From: Pigmentiphaga humi
Lineage (GTDB): Bacteria > Pseudomonadota > Gammaproteobacteria > Burkholderiales > Burkholderiaceae_B
Length of the DNA: 64,000 nt
Direction of reading: 5' to 3'
Assembly (NCBI RefSeq): GCF_900606115.1
Contig: NZ_UWPJ01000022.1
Location: 87,292-151,291 of the forward strand
Part shown: piece after piece, positions 58,906 to 64,000 of the stretch
Layout: each line of letters begins with the position of its first letter
How positions within the stretch are numbered: the stretch's first letter is position 1
The notes under the pieces: model-generated
Database searches by the model: none
Seen by the model: the letters and a program-made list of their open reading frames with translations, nothing else
What the model was told of the DNA's origin: nothing
Program-made: the position numbers and the translations under genes

Positions 58906-60315
58906 ATGGTTTTCGCGTCGCTGGAATTCCTCACGCTGTTCCTGCCGGCTTTCCTGTTCCTCTACGCGCTCACGCCCAAGGCGCACCGCAACGCGGTGCT
59001 GATGTTCTCCAGCTGGGTGTTCTACGGATGGTGGAGCCCGCTGCTGCTGATGCTGTTCATCGCGCTGATCCTGGTCGGCTGGATAGGCGGCATGGCGATC
59101 GACGCGACCCGCACGCCGCGCCAGCGCATGGGCATGCTGGCGGCTTTCATCGGCATCAACCTGGCGGTGCTGTGCTGGTACAAGTACGCCAACATCCTGG
59201 TGGAAACGCTCAACCAGGTCCTGGCCTGGCGCGGCGCCATGCCCATCGGGTGGGAAAAGATCGTCCTGCCGATCGGCCTGTCCTTCATCGTGCTGCAATC
59301 GATCTCCTACCTGATCGACGTGCAGCGCCGCGTGGTGCCGGCCGACCGCAGCCTGATCAACTTCGGCGCCTACCAGGCCATGTTCGTGCACCTGATCGCC
59401 GGCCCCATCATCCGCTACGACTGGGTGGCGCGCGAGCTGCGCGAGCGCACCGTGGACTGGCCGCAGTTCACGCAGGGCGCGCGGCGCTTCATGATCGGCT
59501 TCAGCATGAAGGTGCTGGTTGCCGACACGCTGTCGCCGCTGGTGCAGACCGCGTTCTCGCTGCCTTCGCCCAGCCTGGCCGACGCCTGGCTCGGCTGCCT
59601 GGCCTACAGCCTGCAGCTGTTCTTCGATTTCGCCGGCTACAGCGCCATGGCCATCGGCCTGGGGCTGATGCTCGGCTTCCACTTCCCCGAAAACTTCAAC
59701 CACCCCTACCTGGCGCGCAGCATCCAGGACTTCTGGCGCCGCTGGCACCTGTCGCTGTCCAGCTGGCTGCGCGACTATCTCTACATCCCGCTGGGCGGCA
59801 ACCGCAAGGGCGCGGTGCGCACCTACATCAACCTGCTGCTGACCATGGCCATCGCCGGCCTCTGGCACGGCGGCGACAATTGGAACTACCTGCTGTGGGG
59901 CATCGCCCACGGCCTGGCGCTGGCCATCACGCGGCTGTGGAACGACGCCGCGCTGCCCGATCCGCCGGAACTGCTGTCGCGCGTGCTGACGCTGCTGTTC
60001 GTCATGCTCGCCTGGACGCTGTTCCGATCCCATACGTTCGACTCGGCCCTGGCCATGTATGCCGGCCAGTTCGGACTGAACGGCTACGCCCTGGGCGACG
60101 CGCTGCGGGTGGAACTGAGGCTGGCGCATTTCCTGGCCCTCGCGCTGGGCCTGGCCTGCATCGTCTATCCGCTGCTCGATGCCCGGCTGGCCCGCGGCGG
60201 CCGGCCGGGATGGCTGCTCGTCTGGGACGGCTCCTGGCCCGTGGCGGGCTTCCTGCTCGGCTTCGCGCTGATCGCCAGCCGGGGGGCGGTGCCCTTTCTG
60301 TACTTCCAGTTCTGA
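58906..60315 (+). CDS. wssH: MBOAT O-acyltransferase (AlgI/WssH-like)
   Basis: A 469-residue polytopic enzyme that passes acetyl groups across the inner membrane for polysaccharide O-acetylation. MBOAT marks are SLEFLTLFLPAFLFLY, YLIDVQRRVVPADRS, HLIAGPIIRYDWV, the QDFWRRWHLSLSSWLRDYLYIPLGGNR block and the active-site histidine of AGLWHGGDNWNYLLWG. The context (cellulose operon, AlgF- and AlgJ-like neighbours) points to cellulose acetylation as in Pseudomonas Wss. Confidence 0.92.
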   Translation: MVFASLEFLTLFLPAFLFLYALTPKAHRNAVLMFSSWVFYGWWSPLLLMLFIALILVGWIGGMAIDATRTPRQRMGMLAAFIGINLAVLCWYKYANILVETLNQVLAWRGAMPIGWEKIVLPIGLSFIVLQSISYLIDVQRRVVPADRSLINFGAYQAMFVHLIAGPIIRYDWVARELRERTVDWPQFTQGARRFMIGFSMKVLVADTLSPLVQTAFSLPSPSLADAWLGCLAYSLQLFFDFAGYSAMAIGLGLMLGFHFPENFNHPYLARSIQDFWRRWHLSLSSWLRDYLYIPLGGNRKGAVRTYINLLLTMAIAGLWHGGDNWNYLLWGIAHGLALAITRLWNDAALPDPPELLSRVLTLLFVMLAWTLFRSHTFDSALAMYAGQFGLNGYALGDALRVELRLAHFLALALGLACIVYPLLDARLARGGRPGWLLVWDGSWPVAGFLLGFALIASRGAVPFLYFQF

Positions 60316-60333
60316 TCTCGGACGCTCGACCCC

Positions 60334-61476
60334 ATGGACCAGACCTCCTCCTCCCCCGGCCCGCGCTACGTTCTAGCGGGCGTGATCATGGCGCTGACGC
60401 TGGCCGCCGGCCTGGCGTCCAACTTCTACGGCTGGTTCGTCGAGCGCGTGCCGCCGACGAAAACGCCTCCCACCTGGCCGGCCTTCGTGCAAGGCCAGGT
60501 CACCAACGAGGTGGCCGACTCCATGGCGAAAGCGCCGCTGCCGTCCAGCGCGGCCAGCCTCGAACGCGCGGCGAGCTGGCTCGCGGTGGGCGACTTGGGC
60601 CCGCGCGTGCGCCAGGGCTGCCACGGCTGGCTGTTCCTGGCCGACGAACTGACGCCCCATGCCGACGGCCCGGCCAACGGCCAGGCACGCGCTCGCGCCG
60701 CGGCCGCCCTGCGCGATCGGCTGGCGGCGCGCGGCGTCGCGCTCTTCGTTGCCGTCGTGCCCGACAAGACCCGTATCGCCGCCGACCAGTTGTGCGGCCT
60801 GAACCGCCCTGCCGCTTTTGCGCCCCGCGCCAGCGACTGGACCGCGGCCCTGCGCGCGGCCGGCGTGCCGGTACTAAACCTGGAGCCCGCGCTGCGGGCC
60901 GTGGGCGACGCGGCCTTCCTGCGCACCGACACGCACTGGAGCGAAGCCGGCGCGCAAGCGGCGGCGCGTGCCGTCGCCGATGCCATCCGCGCGCTGCCGG
61001 CCGGACGCGACGCACTGCAGCCACTACAGCGCTACGCCATCACCCAGGGCCAGCCGCAGCAGCGCGCGGGCGATCTCATCCGCCTGGCCGGCATCGACTG
61101 GCTGCCCGCCCGCCTGCTGCCGCCGTTCGACAATGTTCGGCCATCCACCTTCCGGAAGGCGGCGGATGCCGCCGCATCCCCGGACGGCGGACCCGACGCC
61201 GATGCCCTCTTCGGCGATGCCGGGCTGCCGCGCGTCGCCCTGATCGGCACCTCGTTCTCGCGCAATGCGAACTTCGTCCCCTTCCTCGCCGCCGCGCTCG
61301 AAACGCCGGTGGCCGACTACGCGCGCGACGGCGGCGAGTTCGCCGGCGCGGCCCATGCGTATTTCCAGAGCAGGGAATTCCGCGACACGCCGCCGCGCCT
61401 GGTGATATGGGAGATCCCCGAGCGCTCGCTGACCCGGCCGCTGGGCGGGGAGCCGGCCATGCTGCCGGCGCCTTGA
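60334..61476 (+). CDS. wssI: AlgJ/AlgX-like SGNH acetyltransferase (WssI-like)
   Basis: A 380-residue protein with an N-terminal signal anchor (YVLAGVIMALTLAAGLASNFYGWFV) and a periplasmic SGNH domain. VRQGCHGWLFLADEL begins the domain, D-x-H is in LRTDTHWSEAGAQAAA, and the serine block is ALIGTSFSRNANFVPFL. This is the AlgJ/AlgX/WssI pattern; it would attach acetyl groups delivered by the MBOAT to exported cellulose. It follows the MBOAT gene by 18 bases and ends the cluster. Confidence 0.88.
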   Translation: MDQTSSSPGPRYVLAGVIMALTLAAGLASNFYGWFVERVPPTKTPPTWPAFVQGQVTNEVADSMAKAPLPSSAASLERAASWLAVGDLGPRVRQGCHGWLFLADELTPHADGPANGQARARAAAALRDRLAARGVALFVAVVPDKTRIAADQLCGLNRPAAFAPRASDWTAALRAAGVPVLNLEPALRAVGDAAFLRTDTHWSEAGAQAAARAVADAIRALPAGRDALQPLQRYAITQGQPQQRAGDLIRLAGIDWLPARLLPPFDNVRPSTFRKAADAAASPDGGPDADALFGDAGLPRVALIGTSFSRNANFVPFLAAALETPVADYARDGGEFAGAAHAYFQSREFRDTPPRLVIWEIPERSLTRPLGGEPAMLPAP

Positions 61477-61501
61477 CGCGAAGTGCGGGTGCGCGCCGGC
61501 G

Positions 61502-62479
61502 TTACTCCACCTTCGCGCCCGAGGCCTTGACCACCGTTCCCCACTGCTCGACCTCGGTGCGGATGAACTGGCCGAACTCGGCCGGCGTAGTCTTGGCGGT
61601 GACCGCGCCCAGGTCCTTGAAGCGCTGCTGCATTTCGGGCTTGGCGAGCGCCTTCTGCACCGAGGCATTGAGCTTGTCGATCACGTCCTGGGGCGTGCCG
61701 GCCGGCGCGATCAGGCCGAACCAGGACGACACGTCGAACTTGTCGAAGCCCGATTCGACCATGGTCGGCAGCTCGGGCGCCGTGGCCGAGCGCTCGGACG
61801 TGGTCACCGCCAGCGCGCGCAGCTTGCCGGCCTGCACGTGCGGCCAGGCCGAAGGCATGTTGTCGAACATCAGCTGTACCTGGTTGCCGATCAGGTCGGT
61901 CAGGGCCGGCGCGCTGCCCTTGTAGGGAATGTGCTGGATGTCCACGCCCGCCCGCAGCTTGAACAGCTCGCCGGCCATGTGGATGGAGGTGCCGCTGCCC
62001 GACGAGGCGAACGAGATCTTGCCGGGATGGGCCTTCAGGTAGCTGACCAGTTCGGGCACGCTCTTGACGGGCAGCGAGGGGTTGACCACCAGGATGTTCG
62101 GCACTTTGATGACCAGCGCGATGGGCGCGAAATCCTTGGCGATGTCGAAGCTCAGGTTCTTGTACAGCGTCTGGTTGATGGCGCTGGTGACCGCCACCAT
62201 GTAGAGCGTGTAGCCGTCGGGCTTGGCGCGCGCCACCAGTTCGGCGCCGATGTTGCTGCCGGCGCCGGGCTTGTTCTCGACCACGAAGCTCTGGCCCAGG
62301 TCGTCGCCCAGCTCCTTGGCGATGATGCGGGCCGCGACGTCGGTCGTCCCGCCCGCCGAAAACCCCACCACCACGCGTACGGCCTTGTCGGGATAGGATG
62401 CCGCGCCGGCTGCGCCGGACACCGCGAGCGCGGCCGCCACCGCCGCCATACGAACCGATACTGGGAGTTGCCTCGTCAT
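61502..62479 (-). CDS. Bug-type solute-binding protein
   Basis: A 325-residue periplasmic binding protein of the tripartite tricarboxylate type. The signal peptide (MAAVAAALAVSGAAGA) is followed by SYPDKAVRVVVGFSAGGTTDVAARI, FVVENKPGAGSNIGAELVA and FASSGSGTSIHMAGELF. The ATG at 62479 has AAGGAG upstream. It is convergent with the cellulose cluster and has no transporter membrane genes beside it, as is common for orphan Bug proteins. Ligand unknown. Confidence 0.9.
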   Translation of the reverse strand: MTRQLPVSVRMAAVAAALAVSGAAGAASYPDKAVRVVVGFSAGGTTDVAARIIAKELGDDLGQSFVVENKPGAGSNIGAELVARAKPDGYTLYMVAVTSAINQTLYKNLSFDIAKDFAPIALVIKVPNILVVNPSLPVKSVPELVSYLKAHPGKISFASSGSGTSIHMAGELFKLRAGVDIQHIPYKGSAPALTDLIGNQVQLMFDNMPSAWPHVQAGKLRALAVTTSERSATAPELPTMVESGFDKFDVSSWFGLIAPAGTPQDVIDKLNASVQKALAKPEMQQRFKDLGAVTAKTTPAEFGQFIRTEVEQWGTVVKASGAKVE

Positions 62480-62684
62480 GGGTACGTCTCCTTGGTGCAT
62501 GCTGTTGTGAGCTCCGATTGCCCGGGCGGCCTCCGCCGCCCGGGCTCGCGCCCCCCGGACCGGGCCAGGGCTGGGTCTATGTCAACATCGCCGCCCGGCC
62601 CAGGGCTATTGTTGCAAACCCCAAGCATGCGCCATGCGGGCGATTCGCTGTATGCTGCGGCCGGACCGACCACTGGCGCATGCG

Positions 62685-63083
62685 ATGACCGATCCTCACC
62701 ACTCCCCCTACAAGAGCACCGGAGGCCTGCGGCGCGTGCTGCGCGCCTGGCGCTACTCCCTGCAGGGCCTGGGCGCCGCGCTCAAGCACGAAGCCGCGTT
62801 CCGCCAGGAGCTGGCGCTGGTCGTCGTCCTGGCCCCCGCCGCCATCTGGCTGGGCCGCGATGCCACGGAAGTCCTGCTGCTGCTGTTCAGCATGCTGCTG
62901 GTGCTGGTCACCGAACTGCTGAACTCCGCGATCGAAGCGCTGGCCGACGCGCTCTCGGTCGAAACCCATCCCTTGCTGGGCCGGGCCAAGGACCTGGGCA
63001 GCGCCGCCGTGATGCTGACGCTGCTGTTTTCCGCGGGCCTCTGGCTGCACGTCCTGATCGGCAGGTTCCAGGGAAACGCGTAG
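62685..63083 (+). CDS. dgkA: diacylglycerol kinase
   Basis: A 132-residue inner-membrane kinase with three membrane helices that recycles diacylglycerol to phosphatidate. Signatures are [15 protein letters not shown] and the catalytic [15 protein letters not shown] with [16 protein letters not shown] 62685 gives the standard length; the frame is open a little further upstream. It lies 52 bases before pyrF on the same strand. Confidence 0.93.
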   Translation: MTDPHHSPYKSTGGLRRVLRAWRYSLQGLGAALKHEAAFRQELALVVVLAPAAIWLGRDATEVLLLLFSMLLVLVTELLNSAIEALADALSVETHPLLGRAKDLGSAAVMLTLLFSAGLWLHVLIGRFQGNA

Positions 63084-63135
63084 CAGAAGCCGTCCTCTAC
63101 AATGGAGGCCTTCCGTCGATTCTCCGCCCTCCATC

Positions 63136-63966
63136 ATGTCTTTCACCCGAAAACTGGCGCAGGCCTGGTCCGACTCCGGCTCCCTGCTGACCGTCGGCCT
63201 GGACCCTGATCCGTCGCGCTTCCCCGCCGAGCTGCGCGGCCGCGACGACCGTATTTTCGATTTCTGCCGCGCCATCGCCGACACCACCGCGCCCTACGCC
63301 TGCGCCTTCAAGCCGCAGATCGCGTATTTCGCGGCGCGCCGGGCGGAAGACCAGCTCGAAGCGCTATGCCGGCACATCAAGGACAAGCACCCCGGCATCG
63401 CGCTGGTGCTGGACGCCAAGCGCGGCGACATCGGCTCGACCGCCGAGCAGTACGCGGTCGAGGCCTTCGAGCGCTATGGCGCCGATGCCGTCACCGTGAA
63501 CCCGTACATGGGATCGGATTCGATCGAGCCCTATTTCGCATGGCCGGACCGCGGCGTGATCGTGCTGTGCCGCACGTCCAACCCGGGCGGATCCGACCTG
63601 CAATTCCTGGAAACCGACGGCGAGCCGCTCTACCTGCGCGTGGCCGGCCTGGTGGCCGACAAATGGAACCGCCATGGCCAATGCGGCCTGGTGGTGGGCG
63701 CCACCTTCCCCGCCGAACTGGCCGCGGTGCGCGCCCGCATCGGCAACGACATGCCGCTGCTGGTCCCTGGGATAGGCGCCCAGGGCGGCGACGTGCAGGC
63801 CACGGTGGAAGCCGGCTGCAACGCCGCCGGCACCGGCATGATGATCAACTCTTCCCGCGCCATCCTCTACGCCAGCAGCGGCGACGACTGGCGCGAAGCC
63901 GCCGCGAGCGCCGCCCGCGACACCCGCGACGCCATCAACGGATTCAGGCCCCCCCCTACGCGCTAA
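63136..63966 (+). CDS. pyrF: orotidine 5'-phosphate decarboxylase
   Basis: A 276-residue enzyme of the last step of UMP synthesis. It is the long (type 2) form with [13 protein letters not shown], the catalytic [31 protein letters not shown] and [11 protein letters not shown]. The C-terminal residues RPPPTR and the stop are encoded by the beginning of an intergenic repeat (copy E), so the repeat has entered the end of the gene. The core enzyme is intact. Confidence 0.94.
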   Translation: MSFTRKLAQAWSDSGSLLTVGLDPDPSRFPAELRGRDDRIFDFCRAIADTTAPYACAFKPQIAYFAARRAEDQLEALCRHIKDKHPGIALVLDAKRGDIGSTAEQYAVEAFERYGADAVTVNPYMGSDSIEPYFAWPDRGVIVLCRTSNPGGSDLQFLETDGEPLYLRVAGLVADKWNRHGQCGLVVGATFPAELAAVRARIGNDMPLLVPGIGAQGGDVQATVEAGCNAAGTGMMINSSRAILYASSGDDWREAAASAARDTRDAINGFRPPPTR

Positions 63967-64000
63967 GGGGAAGCCCACCCCCTACCCGCTTACGCGGGCC
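63948..64000 (+). repeat. interspersed intergenic repeat, copy E (cut by window end)
   Basis: A first stub (C-rich tract then TACGCGCTAA) overlaps the end of pyrF. A second start, ACCCCCTACCCGCTTACGCG, follows and runs off the window. The second part matches the far end of copy A (8831-8856) exactly when inverted. Confidence 0.75.

Overview
The window reads as chromosome of a high-GC betaproteobacterium of the Alcaligenaceae, close to Bordetella/Achromobacter. The basis is the GroES/GroEL sequences, a PcaQ-PcaHG set, OpgGH, two Bug-type solute-binding proteins and the gene style. This is recognition by eye, not a database result. The first ~8.5 kb is the end of an integrative element; the rest is ordinary chromosome with several functional clusters.

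Region 1 (1-8.5 kb, mobile element). A partial gene, a DUF2958 gene and a RadC/JAMM gene lie on the minus strand. An arsenic/chromate resistance operon on the plus strand follows (arsR, thioredoxin-type arsC, acr3, glutaredoxin-type arsC, arsH, chrA). A PDDEXK (DUF1016) nuclease gene and a tyrosine integrase, translationally coupled on the minus strand, close the element. The order integrase-cargo-radC resembles Tn4371-type ICEs as I remember them. The DUF2958 and radC genes share a duplicated ~150-bp leader, and the ars/chr cargo is flanked by a ~63-bp direct repeat. The right junction should lie between 8483 and about 8660.

Region 2 (8.7-29 kb, housekeeping and envelope). A lytic transglycosylase with a long leader is followed by ubiD, a yqjD/E/K-like set, PBP4 (dacB), an Aer-like PAS chemoreceptor, S-formylglutathione hydrolase, a ZnuD-like TonB receptor with a small His-containing membrane protein, gamma-glutamyltransferase, opgG-opgH, a beta-CASP metallo-hydrolase and a Bcr/CflA exporter.

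Region 3 (29-42 kb, catabolism and nitric oxide). pcaQ-pcaH-pcaG encodes protocatechuate 3,4-cleavage. A LysR-divergent cluster holds an atypical SDR, a PrpF-family isomerase and a Bug protein. A NO-detoxification module follows: ytfE-norB (quinol NO reductase) divergent from norR, with three GT-N7-AC NorR sites and a GG-N10-GC sigma-54 promoter between them. A diguanylate cyclase and small stress-type proteins complete the region.

Region 4 (42.9-64 kb). groES-groEL sits behind a perfect CIRCE and an overlapping sigma-70/sigma-32-like promoter. A long cellulose operon follows: bcsD, a proline-rich protein, bcsA, bcsB, bcsZ, bcsC, then acetylation genes of the Wss/Alg type (two tandem SGNH proteins, an AlgF-like protein, an MBOAT and an AlgJ/X-like protein). 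A second Bug protein, dgkA and pyrF end the window.

An interspersed GC-rich intergenic repeat occurs five times. Four of the copies lie just after a stop codon in the same orientation relative to the gene, and one supplies the last codons of pyrF. I see no rRNA, tRNA, CRISPR array or insertion sequence.
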